Shown here: in pieces, positions 45,747 through 55,829 of the stretch
Numbering within the stretch: the stretch's first letter is position 1
Layout: each line of letters begins with the position of its first letter
Origin: Winogradskyella wandonensis
GTDB lineage: Bacteria > Bacteroidota > Bacteroidia > Flavobacteriales > Flavobacteriaceae
Direction of reading: 5' to 3'
Length of the DNA stretch: 64,000 nt
Assembly (NCBI RefSeq): GCF_004346845.1
Contig: NZ_SMGI01000001.1
Span: forward strand, 62,001-126,000
Position numbers and translations under genes: made by a program
Notes under the pieces: model-generated
Databases searched by the model: none
Seen by the model: only the letters and a program-made list of their open reading frames with translations
Told to the model about the DNA's origin: nothing

Positions 45747-45847
45747 AGTTGCGAAAACATTTTCGTAAATATTAATCGTAATACTTACGTTTGTCAGAAA
45801 AATAGCCTACTTTTTTCGTAAATTTACAAATGAGTTTATCATGTTTA

Positions 45848-47231
<1,384 letters not shown>

Positions 47232-47256
47232 GTTTCTACTTCTTATAAAGACAAAT

Positions 47257-47295
47257 AAAGCGATTACCCAATTAAGGTAGTCGCTTTTATTTTTG
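47257..47295 (+). terminator. Terminator of eno
   Basis: AAAGCGATTACC (47257-47268) pairs over 12 bp (one G-T) with GGTAGTCGCTTT (47276-47287) around a 7-nt loop, followed by TATTTTTG. Confidence 0.9.
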
Positions 47296-47364
47296 TTATA
47301 ATACCAGATGTTTACAAATGTTAAAACGATTGTAAATACAGTTCCGAAATCGATGTAGATTTTG

Positions 47365-47372
47365 TAATTTTG
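47365..47372 (+). promoter_or_regulatory. Bacteroidota-type -7 element before gltA
   Basis: TAATTTTG is an exact TAnnTTTG match, 35 nt upstream of the gltA ATG, a typical leader length. No TTTG is seen at the ideal -33 position. Confidence 0.5.
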
Positions 47373-47407
47373 TAATCCTTAAAAGTTCTAGTAAAACCAC
47401 ACGATAT

Positions 47408-48694
47408 ATGTCAGACAAAGCGATTTTAGAAATTGATGGAGAGAAATACGAATTTCCTTTAGTAAGAGGAACAGAAAATGAAGTAGCTATAGATGTAAAA
47501 GCTCTTAGAGGCGCTACAAATGGTGTTATAACGTTAGATCCAGGTTATAAAAATACCGGCAGTTGCCAAAGTGCAATTACATTTCTTGATGGTGAAAAAG
47601 GTATTCTGAGATATCGTGGTTACGCTATAGAAGAACTCGCTGAAAAAGCAGACTTTTTAGAAGTAGCATATTTATTGATTTTTGGAGAACTACCAAATAA
47701 AGAACAATTAGAGAAGTTCCATGCAGATATAAAATCCCATTCAGTTGTAGATGACGATGTTAAGAAAATTATAGACGCTTTTCCTAAGTCGGCACATCCA
47801 ATGGGAGTTTTATCATCATTAACAAGTGCCTTAACAGCATTTAATCCTTCTTCGGTTAACGTGGATTCTGAAGAAGAGATGTACAATGCTATTGTTCGTA
47901 TTTTAGGTAAATTCCCAGTATTAGTCGCATGGACAATGCGTAAAAAGCGTGGTTTACCTTTAGAGTATGGCGATGATAATTTGGGGTATGTAGAGAATGT
48001 CTTAAAAATGATGTTTAAAAGTCCAAATCATGATTATGTACAGAATGAAGTTTTGGTTAACGCCCTAGATAAATTACTTATCCTACATGCAGATCATGAG
48101 CAGAATTGTTCTACATCTACGGTAAGAATTACTGGTTCTTCTCACGCAGGGTTATTTGTATCACTTTCCGCTGGTATTTCTGCACTTTGGGGACCACTCC
48201 ACGGCGGTGCTAATCAAGCTGTTTTAGAGATGCTTGAAGCTATTAAAGAAGACGGTGGCGATACAAAGAAATATATGGCTAAAGCTAAGGATAAGAACGA
48301 CCCGTTCCGTTTAATGGGCTTTGGTCACCGAGTTTACAAGAACTTTGACCCAAGAGCAAAAATTATTAAAGTTGCAGCTGACGAAGTGCTTAGCGACTTA
48401 GGTGTAGAAGACCCAATTTTAGACATTGCAAAAGGTCTAGAGAAAGAGGCTTTAGAAGACCAATATTTTGTAGACCGTAAACTATATCCAAATGTTGATT
48501 TCTATTCTGGTATTATTTATCGAGCTATGGGTATTCCTGTAGAAATGTTTACAGTAATGTTTGCCTTAGGGCGTTTGCCAGGTTGGATTGCCCAATGGCG
48601 TGAAATGCGTTTACGTAAAGAACCGATTGGCCGTCCTCGACAATTATACACAGGAGAAACTTTAAGGTCGTTTACGCCGATAGAAAAAAGATAA
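47408..48694 (+). CDS. gltA: Citrate synthase
   Basis: The 428-residue protein is a type II (Gram-negative-like) citrate synthase. It has an N-terminal strand domain (AILEIDGEKYEFPLVRGTEN) and conserved catalytic segments: ILHADHEQNCSTSTVRITGS, GPLHGGANQAVLEMLEAI and GFGHRVYKNFDPRAKIIK. The His residues of these segments and an Asp in the C-terminal DFYSGIIYRAMGIP region form the active site. It condenses acetyl-CoA and oxaloacetate at the entry to the TCA cycle. It has its own promoter and terminator. Confidence 0.98.
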   Translation: MSDKAILEIDGEKYEFPLVRGTENEVAIDVKALRGATNGVITLDPGYKNTGSCQSAITFLDGEKGILRYRGYAIEELAEKADFLEVAYLLIFGELPNKEQLEKFHADIKSHSVVDDDVKKIIDAFPKSAHPMGVLSSLTSALTAFNPSSVNVDSEEEMYNAIVRILGKFPVLVAWTMRKKRGLPLEYGDDNLGYVENVLKMMFKSPNHDYVQNEVLVNALDKLLILHADHEQNCSTSTVRITGSSHAGLFVSLSAGISALWGPLHGGANQAVLEMLEAIKEDGGDTKKYMAKAKDKNDPFRLMGFGHRVYKNFDPRAKIIKVAADEVLSDLGVEDPILDIAKGLEKEALEDQYFVDRKLYPNVDFYSGIIYRAMGIPVEMFTVMFALGRLPGWIAQWREMRLRKEPIGRPRQLYTGETLRSFTPIEKR

Positions 48695-48700
48695 AACAAG

Positions 48701-48740
48701 AAAAAAAAAGGGCTTCATAAGAAATTATGAAGCTTTTTTG
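48701..48740 (+). terminator. Terminator of gltA
   Basis: GCTTCATAA (48712-48720) pairs with TTATGAAGC (48725-48733) around GAAA, with A residues before and TTTTTTG after. It starts 6 nt after the stop codon. Confidence 0.88.
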
Positions 48741-48767
48741 TGTCTTTACGTGATTATTTTTATTACA

Positions 48768-49679
48768 ATGAAACTTAATATTCAAAACGAAACTTCAAGG
48801 CTAAAAGCGGTTATTCTCGGAACGGCAGAAAGTAATGGTCCAACGCCAAAGCTAGAAGACTGCTATGATCCTAAAAGTAGACAACATGTATTAGCAGGCA
48901 CGTACCCAAAGGAAGAAGATATGATTTCCGAAATGGAAGCTGTTGCTGCTGTTTTAAAAAAATACGGAGTTACTGTTTATCGTCCAGAAGTTATAGAGAA
49001 TTACAATCAAATTTTTGCGCGGGACATTTCTTTTGTTATTGAAGACAAAATAATTATTGCTAATATTTTACCAGATCGTAAGTTTGAGGTTGAAGCTACC
49101 GAATACGTTTGGAGTACCGTGGCTAAAAAAAATAGAATAATTTTACCAGACGAATGTCATGTCGAAGGTGGAGATGTTATGCCCTGGAACGACTATATTT
49201 TTATTGGCACTTATACAGGAAAAGATTACGCAGACTACATCACTGCACGTACCAATATACATGCAGTCAATGCCATACAAGCGCTGTTTCCTCACAAAAA
49301 AGTAAAGTCTTTTGAGTTACGTAAATCTAACACAGACCCAAAAGAAAATGCATTACATCTAGATTGCTGTTTTCAACCTATTGGTAAAGACAAGGCTATT
49401 ATACATAAAAACGGTTTTTTGAATGAAGAGGAATATCAATGGCTTGTTGATTTTTTTGGTAAAGACAATGTTTTTGAAATTACCAAAGATGAAATGTATG
49501 ATATGAATAGTAATATCTTTTCCATTTCTGAGGATGTTATTATCTCAGAGAAAAACTTTACGCGTTTAAATACGTGGTTGCGCGAACAAGGCTTTACAGT
49601 TGAAGAAGTGCCTTATGCCGAAATTGCCAAACAAGAAGGCTTATTAAGATGCAGTACAATGCCTTTAATTAGAGAGTAA
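48768..49679 (+). CDS. Dimethylarginine dimethylaminohydrolase/amidinotransferase-family protein
   Basis: I start at ATG 48768 (MKLNIQNETSRLKAVILGTA), giving 303 residues; the ATG at 48738 lies next to the gltA terminator and adds ten unlikely residues. It belongs to the guanidino-group-modifying (arginine deiminase) superfamily: FARDISFVIEDKIIIAN, the catalytic Glu-His region HVEGGDVMPWNDYIFIG, ALHLDCCFQPIGKDKAIIH with the catalytic histidine, and the cysteine in GLLRCSTMPLIR. Such enzymes hydrolyse or transfer from the guanidino carbon of arginine, methylarginines or related compounds. The exact substrate is uncertain. It converges on the ACBP gene with 8 nt between stops. Confidence 0.8.
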   Translation: MKLNIQNETSRLKAVILGTAESNGPTPKLEDCYDPKSRQHVLAGTYPKEEDMISEMEAVAAVLKKYGVTVYRPEVIENYNQIFARDISFVIEDKIIIANILPDRKFEVEATEYVWSTVAKKNRIILPDECHVEGGDVMPWNDYIFIGTYTGKDYADYITARTNIHAVNAIQALFPHKKVKSFELRKSNTDPKENALHLDCCFQPIGKDKAIIHKNGFLNEEEYQWLVDFFGKDNVFEITKDEMYDMNSNIFSISEDVIISEKNFTRLNTWLREQGFTVEEVPYAEIAKQEGLLRCSTMPLIRE

Positions 49680-49687
49680 CTATATTA

Positions 49688-49954
49688 TTATTTTCTATAC
49701 AAAAAATACTGCTTTACCAGTTTAATGTACTCGCGCTTTGCTTCCTCTTCAGAGATATCTTTTACTTGAAAAAGAGCATTAGTTTTAAACGCATTAATAA
49801 TTTGCTTACGGCTGCTTGGTCTGCCGTAGTCATTAGTAGCCTTTTTGTAGTAGGCGTATAGGCGTAATAAAAAATCTGCTGGGAATGGGTCAGTATAGTC
49901 GTTTACACGCTTTACAGCGTTTTCAAATTCTATGTCCAACTCATTTTTGCTCAT
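49688..49954 (-). CDS. Acyl-CoA-binding protein
   Basis: The 88-residue, all-helical protein has the ACBP pattern: FENAVKRVNDYTDPFPADFL, LRLYAYYKKATNDYGRPSSR and VKQYFLYRK. The conserved Tyr and Lys of YAYYKKAT contact the acyl-CoA. It would carry long-chain acyl-CoA in the cytoplasm. It is the last gene of the lipid cluster; its start overlaps the stop of psd by 4 nt, linking it to phospholipid synthesis. Confidence 0.88.
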   Translation of the reverse strand: MSKNELDIEFENAVKRVNDYTDPFPADFLLRLYAYYKKATNDYGRPSSRKQIINAFKTNALFQVKDISEEEAKREYIKLVKQYFLYRK

Positions 49955-50604
49955 GTCATTTCGGCAATCACAGATTCACCACCTTTAACTTTTTGATTTA
50001 GCGAAACTTTAATTTCTGCATCTAAAGGTAAAAATAAATCAACTCTCGACCCAAATTTTATAAAACCAGAGTCTGCTCCTTGTTTTACATTTTGGTCAAC
50101 TACCGCATAATTAACAATACGTTTTGCAAGCGCTCCAGCTATCTGACGATAAAGGACTTTACCAAACCCTTCATTTTCTACAACGACTGTCGTACGCTCA
50201 TTTTCTTCGCTAGCTTTTGGATGCCAAGCTACTAAATATTTGCCTGGATGGTATTTGCTATAAGTTACTTTACCAGAAATAGGATGCCTTGTTACATGTA
50301 CATTAATGGGAGACATAAATACCGAGACTTGGATGCGCTTATCATTAAAAACTTCTTTTTCAAAAACTTCTTCAATCACTACAACTTTGCCATCTACTGG
50401 TGATATCGCTTGTTTATCGTCAGGGTTTGTAAAGCGTTTAGGATTTCTAAAGAATTGTAGAATAAGCACAAAAAACACTAATACAAGTAGCATAAGCGTT
50501 TTTCTAAGCCACTCGGTAGATACAAAGTAATCGATAGCAAAAATGGTTGCAACAACTAAAACTAGTGTAATTAGTATAATTTTATGACCTTCTTTATGAA
50601 ACAT
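49951..50604 (-). CDS. psd: Phosphatidylserine decarboxylase family protein
   Basis: The 217-residue protein is the short (PSD-B related) form. It has an N-terminal membrane segment pair (IILITLVLVVATIFAIDYFV, TLMLLVLVFFVLILQFF), then the catalytic part with VFMSPINVHVTRHPISGKVT and the self-cleavage site in FIKFGSRVDLFLP, where the serine of GS would become the pyruvoyl cofactor. It converts phosphatidylserine to phosphatidylethanolamine at the inner membrane. It overlaps the cdsA gene by 11 nt, so synthesis of CDP-diacylglycerol and of PE are coupled. Confidence 0.92.
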   Translation of the reverse strand: MFHKEGHKIILITLVLVVATIFAIDYFVSTEWLRKTLMLLVLVFFVLILQFFRNPKRFTNPDDKQAISPVDGKVVVIEEVFEKEVFNDKRIQVSVFMSPINVHVTRHPISGKVTYSKYHPGKYLVAWHPKASEENERTTVVVENEGFGKVLYRQIAGALAKRIVNYAVVDQNVKQGADSGFIKFGSRVDLFLPLDAEIKVSLNQKVKGGESVIAEMT

Positions 50605-51418
50605 AACTTAAAATTCTTAGGAATAAATATATAAATGGTGCTGCAAAGATAATACTATCTAATCGGTCTAGAAGTCCACCATGACCAGGCATAATTACAC
50701 CGCTATCTTTAACCTCAGCCTGACGTTTAAATTTAGATTCTATTAAATCACCAAGTGTACCAAAAACGCTAACAATAATAGCTAATATTAGCCAACTTGT
50801 AAAGCCTAACGTTTCTGTATAGGTAGCTATAAAATAACTAGAGATACATGCAAAAAATAAACCGCCCAAAAAACCTTCTACTGTTTTTTTAGGGGATACA
50901 CTAGGAAATAATTTCTGTCTTCCAAAATTTTTCCCCGTGATGTAGGCAAAACTATCGTTTATCCAAACTAAAATAAAGCTTCCTAATAATAAAAGAGGTG
51001 TAAATATATTAAGGTAATTGGCTATTAGTAACATAAAAACAAAACCACTAGACAAATAAAATGTTGTGGCAATGTAACGTTTAGACTCAAACAACGGTAT
51101 GTTACTAAAAGTAAAAAGATCTTTGATTAAAAAAAGATTGACAAAAATGGTAATTACCAATAAAATCTGTATCGCTTCATTTGTGCCTGTGTTAGATGTA
51201 TGAATCATACTCCAGTACCAAAATCCAAAGTATAAGACCGAAAAGATAATTGCAGGAACGACAAAAGAATTTAGTTTAATAAGCCTATTAAATTCCGCTA
51301 AAGAGACTAAGCCAAAGATAAAAAGCACAATAACTAGAGCATTTTCCCAATACATGGAAACGATAAGAAGAGTGACGTACAGAAGGCCAGATATGGCACG
51401 CGTTAAAAGTTCCTTCAT
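50594..51418 (-). CDS. cdsA: Phosphatidate cytidylyltransferase
   Basis: The 274-residue membrane protein has about eight hydrophobic segments. The C-terminal signature includes SPKKTVEGFLGGLFFACISS and VFGTLGDLIESKFKRQAEVK, then DSGVIMPGHGGLLDRLDSII, which matches the CDP-diacylglycerol synthase signature with conserved Asp residues. It makes CDP-diacylglycerol from phosphatidate and CTP, the precursor of all phospholipids. It abuts the LUD-protein gene upstream and overlaps psd downstream. Confidence 0.95.
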   Translation of the reverse strand: MKELLTRAISGLLYVTLLIVSMYWENALVIVLFIFGLVSLAEFNRLIKLNSFVVPAIIFSVLYFGFWYWSMIHTSNTGTNEAIQILLVITIFVNLFLIKDLFTFSNIPLFESKRYIATTFYLSSGFVFMLLIANYLNIFTPLLLLGSFILVWINDSFAYITGKNFGRQKLFPSVSPKKTVEGFLGGLFFACISSYFIATYTETLGFTSWLILAIIVSVFGTLGDLIESKFKRQAEVKDSGVIMPGHGGLLDRLDSIIFAAPFIYLFLRILSYVS

Positions 51419-52027
51419 TTATAAATCTTCTAAAAGCAATAAATATAAATTCTTAGCACTACTTCCGTAGGTTAAAAAGTCTTTATCTTCAGTCGTTTTA
51501 AAATGCTTTATGGTTGTAATGTTTGTCGGAATTTTAGATTTGTTTTTGTTTTTTATGCCTTTAAGACCTTCACCGATATTCTCAACTAACTGGCTTGTTG
51601 TTGCATAAACGACGAAGTTGGTCGGTAATTCCTTTAATTTTTTTTCTGCGATTTGATTTGATGAAATTAGAAGTGAGCCGTCATCGGAAATTAGGTGTTC
51701 GCAAGTGGTTAAAAAATAACTGCTTTCCGAAGTGTTTTTAGTCGACTTTAGGTCAAAGCCTTTAAACAAATCTTTTAACCTGTCATCCAACAAAAAAACA
51801 TTTTTGTCTTCCCATGCATTTTCAGCAATTATGTTTTCTAAACTATCGTAAACTTCCTCAATATTTTCGCAGTATAAGAATTTACCGCCGTTTGCTTTAA
51901 AGTTAATGGTAAAACGCTCATCTACAGGAAGTTTAATGTCTGGCATGTATTTGCTTCGTTCTTCATTCGGAACTTTTTCTTCGGGACTCTCAGTTTTTCC
52001 TCCAAAGATTTTTCTAAATAAACTCAT
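51419..52027 (-). CDS. LUD-domain (LutC/YkgG-like) protein
   Basis: The 202-residue protein starts MSLFRKIFGGKTESPEEK. Later sections (DGSLLISSNQIAEKKLKELP, VVYATTSQLVENIGEGLKGI) match the LUD domain of lactate-utilisation subunits LutC and YkgG. The domain alone here, without LutA or LutB genes, does not indicate lactate oxidation. The stop codon is immediately next to the cdsA start (1 nt), and ftsH lies 106 nt upstream, so it belongs to the same transcription unit and may serve membrane or lipid metabolism. Its function is unknown. Confidence 0.65.
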   Translation of the reverse strand: MSLFRKIFGGKTESPEEKVPNEERSKYMPDIKLPVDERFTINFKANGGKFLYCENIEEVYDSLENIIAENAWEDKNVFLLDDRLKDLFKGFDLKSTKNTSESSYFLTTCEHLISDDGSLLISSNQIAEKKLKELPTNFVVYATTSQLVENIGEGLKGIKNKNKSKIPTNITTIKHFKTTEDKDFLTYGSSAKNLYLLLLEDL

Positions 52028-52133
52028 TTACAAATACAGTTAATACGCGTCTTTCACCAATTGTATCAAATATAAAAAAACTTAAACTAACTATTGGTTA
52101 ATTTAAGTTTTTTCGTTGAAATGGAAATTTAAT

Positions 52134-54095
52134 CTATTCTTCCTCTTCTGTAGAGGTTGGTGTTTTTTCAATTAAAGGAACGGTCTCTTTTTCGAAAGGA
52201 CGTTTTCCAAAAATCTTTTCAAGATTATCTTTAAAAATAACTTCTTTTTCCAGAAGAACTTCGGCAAGCTCTGTTAGCTTATCTTTATTTTCTTCAAGGA
52301 TTTTAATAGCGCGTTGATACTGCTTTTCTATAATTTCGGAAATTTCTCTATCAATAAGTTCCGCAGTTTCTTCGCTATATGGTTTTGTAAACCCAGTTTG
52401 CTGTCCAGAAGAATCGTAATAAGTAACGTTTCCTACTTTATCGCTAAGTCCATAAACCGTAACCATAGCTCTAGCCTGTTTTGTTACTTTTTCTAAATCG
52501 CTTAATGCACCTGTTGATATTTTATTAAAAATTACTTTCTCGGCTGCGCGACCACCCATCGTTGCACACATCTCGTCAAGCATTTGTTCAGGTCTTACAA
52601 TAAGGCGCTCTTCTGGTAAATACCAAGCCGCACCAAGCGATTGTCCACGAGGAACAATAGTTACTTTAACCAATGGCGCAGCATGTTCTAACATCCAGCT
52701 TACTGTGGCATGACCTGCTTCGTGGTAGGCTATAGCTTTCTTTTCGTCTGGCGTAATAATTTTATTTTTCTTTTCTAAACCACCAACAATACGATCAACG
52801 GCATCTAGGAAATCTTGTTTATTAACGGCTTTTTTGCCTTTCCTTGCAGCAATTAAAGCAGCTTCGTTACAAACGTTTGCGATATCTGCACCAGAGAATC
52901 CAGGTGTTTGTTTTGCTAAGAAATCTACATCTAAGGTTTCTTCTTTTTTAAGCGGACGTAGATGTACCTCAAAAATTTCTTTACGCTCACGTACATCAGG
53001 AAGGTCTACATAAATTTGTCTATCAAAACGTCCAGCTCTCATTAAGGCACTATCTAATACATCGGCACGGTTTGTAGCCGCTAAGACAATTACATTTGTG
53101 TTTGTGCCAAAACCATCCATTTCTGTTAAAAGTTGGTTAAGTGTATTTTCGCGCTCGTCGTTAGAGCCAGAGAAATTATTCTTTCCTCTTGCTCGTCCAA
53201 TAGCATCAATCTCGTCGATGAAAATAATTGAAGGCGATTTTTCTTTGGCTTGTTTAAATAAATCTCTAACTCTAGAGGCACCAACACCGACAAACATTTC
53301 GACAAAATCAGAACCTGAAAGCGAGAAAAATGGAACTTTTGCTTCACCAGCAACGGCTTTGGCTAATAAGGTTTTACCAGTTCCTGGAGGTCCTACTAAT
53401 AACGCACCTTTAGGAATTTTACCACCAAGAGACGTATATTTTTCTGGATACTTCAAGAAATCTACGATTTCTTGTACTTCTTCTTTTGCTCCTTCTAAGC
53501 CAGCAACATCTTTAAAAGACGTTTTAGTATCTGTTTTCTCGTCAAATAATTTTGCCTTAGATTTTCCGATATTAAATATTTGACCGCCAGCGCCACCACC
53601 GCCACCGGCAGACATTCTGCGCATGATGAAAATCCAAACACCTATAATTAAAATGAAAGGCAGAAGCGAAATAAGAAAATCTCCAAAAGCATTATTCTCT
53701 ATGTCTGCATTTCTGGAGGTATCTAAGTTATTTTCTGCAATAATTTCGTCTATTCGGTCTTCAAAATTACCTAAATCACCAAATTTTAAAGTGTAGTTAG
53801 GTATATTTCCCGATGGTAAAAAACCTTTAGAACGGGCTGGTTTATGAACATCCTTTTTAAGTGCTTCTTCTGTTAGGTAAACACGAGCTGTTTTAGTATT
53901 ACTAATTATTACAACTTCTTTGACATCACCTTGCTTTAAATAATCAATAAACTCGGATGTTTTTATCTCTCTTGCGCTTTGGAAAGCACTGCCACCAAAT
54001 AATTGTAAACCTATAAATACGGCTATAATAATTCCGTAAATCCAGTACGGGCTTACTTTAGGTTTCTTGTTTAAATTTTTATTGTCTTTTGCCAT
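52134..54095 (-). CDS. ftsH: ATP-dependent zinc metalloprotease FtsH
   Basis: The 653-residue protein has two N-terminal membrane helices (about 18-36 and 139-158) flanking a periplasmic domain, a glycine-rich hinge (AGGGGGAGG), an AAA ATPase (Walker A GPPGTGKT at 235-242, Walker B IIFIDEIDAIG, second region of homology RPGRFDRQ-like RAGRFDRQIYVDLP), and the zinc protease with HEAGH at 458-462. FtsH degrades membrane and regulatory proteins, in E. coli including LpxC. It lies 34 nt after rsfS and upstream of the lipid genes. Confidence 0.97.
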   Translation of the reverse strand: MAKDNKNLNKKPKVSPYWIYGIIIAVFIGLQLFGGSAFQSAREIKTSEFIDYLKQGDVKEVVIISNTKTARVYLTEEALKKDVHKPARSKGFLPSGNIPNYTLKFGDLGNFEDRIDEIIAENNLDTSRNADIENNAFGDFLISLLPFILIIGVWIFIMRRMSAGGGGGAGGQIFNIGKSKAKLFDEKTDTKTSFKDVAGLEGAKEEVQEIVDFLKYPEKYTSLGGKIPKGALLVGPPGTGKTLLAKAVAGEAKVPFFSLSGSDFVEMFVGVGASRVRDLFKQAKEKSPSIIFIDEIDAIGRARGKNNFSGSNDERENTLNQLLTEMDGFGTNTNVIVLAATNRADVLDSALMRAGRFDRQIYVDLPDVRERKEIFEVHLRPLKKEETLDVDFLAKQTPGFSGADIANVCNEAALIAARKGKKAVNKQDFLDAVDRIVGGLEKKNKIITPDEKKAIAYHEAGHATVSWMLEHAAPLVKVTIVPRGQSLGAAWYLPEERLIVRPEQMLDEMCATMGGRAAEKVIFNKISTGALSDLEKVTKQARAMVTVYGLSDKVGNVTYYDSSGQQTGFTKPYSEETAELIDREISEIIEKQYQRAIKILEENKDKLTELAEVLLEKEVIFKDNLEKIFGKRPFEKETVPLIEKTPTSTEEEE

Positions 54096-54129
54096 ATCGC
54101 TGCCGCAAATGCGGTTATATTTTGTCTAT

Positions 54130-54501
54130 TTAAAAACTTGTTTCGATTTGTGTGGTTTTTGCGTCACCCCATAAGCTCTCTATATCATAATACTCTCTGA
54201 TATGCTTTTGGAAAACATGTACCACAACATTTACATAATCCATTAAAACCCATTCTGCATTATCTGTACCTTCGACATGCCAAGGTTTATCTTTGGTTGT
54301 TTTACTTACTTGTTTTTGTATGGAATTTACTATTGCGTTAACTTGGGTATTAGAAGTTCCCTCGCAAATAATAAAGTAATCGCAAACTGTATTTTCTATT
54401 TCTCTTAAATCTAAAAGTGTAATTTCTTTTCCTTTAACGTCTTCGATTCCGCTAATTATCGTTGTAATAAGCTCGTCGGCATTGCTATTTCTTTCCGTCA
54501 T
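54130..54501 (-). CDS. rsfS: Ribosomal silencing factor RsfS
   Basis: The 123-residue protein contains IIEGTSNTQVNAIV-like sequence (here FIICEGTSNTQVNAIVNSIQ), HVEGTDNAEWVLMDYVNVVV and VFQKHIREYYDIESLWGDAK, characteristic of RsfS/Iojap. It binds L14 (its gene is at 35125) and stops subunit joining in starved cells. It heads the ftsH-lipid gene run and has a -7 element 20 nt upstream. Confidence 0.95.
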   Translation of the reverse strand: MTERNSNADELITTIISGIEDVKGKEITLLDLREIENTVCDYFIICEGTSNTQVNAIVNSIQKQVSKTTKDKPWHVEGTDNAEWVLMDYVNVVVHVFQKHIREYYDIESLWGDAKTTQIETSF

Positions 54502-54521
54502 TAAAATGTTTTAAATTTATG

Positions 54522-54529
54522 CAAAGTTA
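54522..54529 (-). promoter_or_regulatory. Bacteroidota-type -7 element before rsfS
   Basis: On the minus strand 54529-54522 reads TAACTTTG, an exact TAnnTTTG match, 20 nt upstream of the rsfS start. It probably drives rsfS-ftsH and the lipid genes. Confidence 0.5.
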
Positions 54530-54596
54530 TTACTTTTTTAGTTCTCGCTTAATCAAATTGTCATAAGAAAACTATAAAAAAATTGCCCTAATATCT

Positions 54597-55328
54597 ATGT
54601 ACATAATCAAACTTAATGCCATTGACTCTACAAATACTTATCTAAAAGCACTGAGTGTAAAAAAGATGCCTAAGGATTATACCGTTGTTGTTGCAGAAGA
54701 GCAGACCAATGGTCGCGGTCAATTAGGAACAAAATGGCAATCGGAAACCTCTAAAAACCTTACGTTTAGCGTCTTTAAAGAAGTAAGATGTTTAAATGTA
54801 AACGAGCAATTTTTTATCAGTATTGCGGTGGCATTGGGTATCGTTAAAGCTTTGCGAGAGCTTCAAATCCCTAAAATAAAAATTAAATGGCCTAACGACA
54901 TTTTGTCAGAGAATAAGAAAATTGTTGGTATTCTTATTGAAAATGTGATAAAAAATAATCGGTTAGAAGGTTCTGTAATTGGTGTAGGACTCAATGTAAA
55001 CCAGAAATTTTTTGACAATCTGCCTAATGCATCATCACTTCATCTGCTTACTGGTATTGTTTATAGTAAAGATGAAGTTTTGCATGTTCTGCTAAAGCAT
55101 ATTCAAGACTATTTAAACACATTGACATCCAGTAATTTTAAAGACTTAAAATCTGAATACGAAGCCATGCTATTTCGTATAAAAAAACCCTCAACGTTTA
55201 AATCCTTTAATGGTGAAACATTCTCAGGTTTTATTGAAGGTATTAATGATGATGGTAAACTAAAACTACTGCTAGAGGATGATATTCGGAAAGAATATGA
55301 CCTTAAAGAAGTACAACTGCTCTATTAA
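54597..55328 (+). CDS. birA: Biotin-[acetyl-CoA-carboxylase] ligase (no DNA-binding domain)
   Basis: The 243-residue protein has the biotin ligase domain: LNAIDSTNTYLKAL, NGRGQLGTKWQSETSKNL (the biotinyl-adenylate loop), IKWPNDILSENKKIVGILIE and VIGVGLNVNQKFF. The N-terminal helix-turn-helix of E. coli BirA is lacking, so it attaches biotin but does not act as a repressor. A short C-terminal SH3-like part follows. It is divergent from rsfS and its stop interlocks with the SRPBCC gene (4-nt overlap). Confidence 0.93.
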   Translation: MYIIKLNAIDSTNTYLKALSVKKMPKDYTVVVAEEQTNGRGQLGTKWQSETSKNLTFSVFKEVRCLNVNEQFFISIAVALGIVKALRELQIPKIKIKWPNDILSENKKIVGILIENVIKNNRLEGSVIGVGLNVNQKFFDNLPNASSLHLLTGIVYSKDEVLHVLLKHIQDYLNTLTSSNFKDLKSEYEAMLFRIKKPSTFKSFNGETFSGFIEGINDDGKLKLLLEDDIRKEYDLKEVQLLY

Positions 55329-55720
55329 ACTGCAGTAGGCATATTTGTAGCTAAGGTTTCTAAAAATTTATTTATTGGGCCTTTAATCATCATAGCCATC
55401 ATGGCATTAAATTCTCCAGAAAAGTTGAGTCTTACCTCGCTTTTGGCGGACTCAATTTCTGTAATATTAGCAATTAAAGAAAAGTCTAATTTTCCGCCAG
55501 CAGCTCCTAGAACAATCTTACTATTTGGTATAGCTTCTTTCTTTTTTAATACGATTTCTGGCATACCCTTTAATGCAAATAAAAATTTATCTGTATCTAA
55601 AACTTCAAATTTGCTAATGTTTTCTGGCATTAACTTTTCGAAGTTTTTTACATCAGATAAAAAATTAAAAGTATCTTCTGCGGATTTGTCTATAGTTACT
55701 TTGGGTGATTCTAAGTTCAT
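55325..55720 (-). CDS. SRPBCC-fold (START/polyketide cyclase-like) protein
   Basis: The 131-residue protein has the SRPBCC pattern: VTIDKSAEDTFNFLSDVKNF and FEKLMPENI at the start, a run of beta strands, and a long C-terminal helix with FNAMMAMMIKGPINKFLETL. These folds bind hydrophobic ligands. It has no signal peptide, so it is cytoplasmic. It follows pyrE by 109 nt on the same strand, and its function is not known. Confidence 0.75.
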   Translation of the reverse strand: MNLESPKVTIDKSAEDTFNFLSDVKNFEKLMPENISKFEVLDTDKFLFALKGMPEIVLKKKEAIPNSKIVLGAAGGKLDFSLIANITEIESAKSEVRLNFSGEFNAMMAMMIKGPINKFLETLATNMPTAV

Positions 55721-55829
55721 TTGTTTTTTGTTTAATTGTTTATTCGTTAAGTCGTTTAGTCTTTAAGTGAAGTTTTCCTGATAAAATCAAATAAACAAAT
55801 CCACTACAAAACGAATTAACATTTTTATA

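Noticed and set aside
51419-52027. Part of a lactate oxidation (Lut) operon
   Set aside because: There are no LutA or LutB genes nearby; the neighbours are ftsH and lipid genes.
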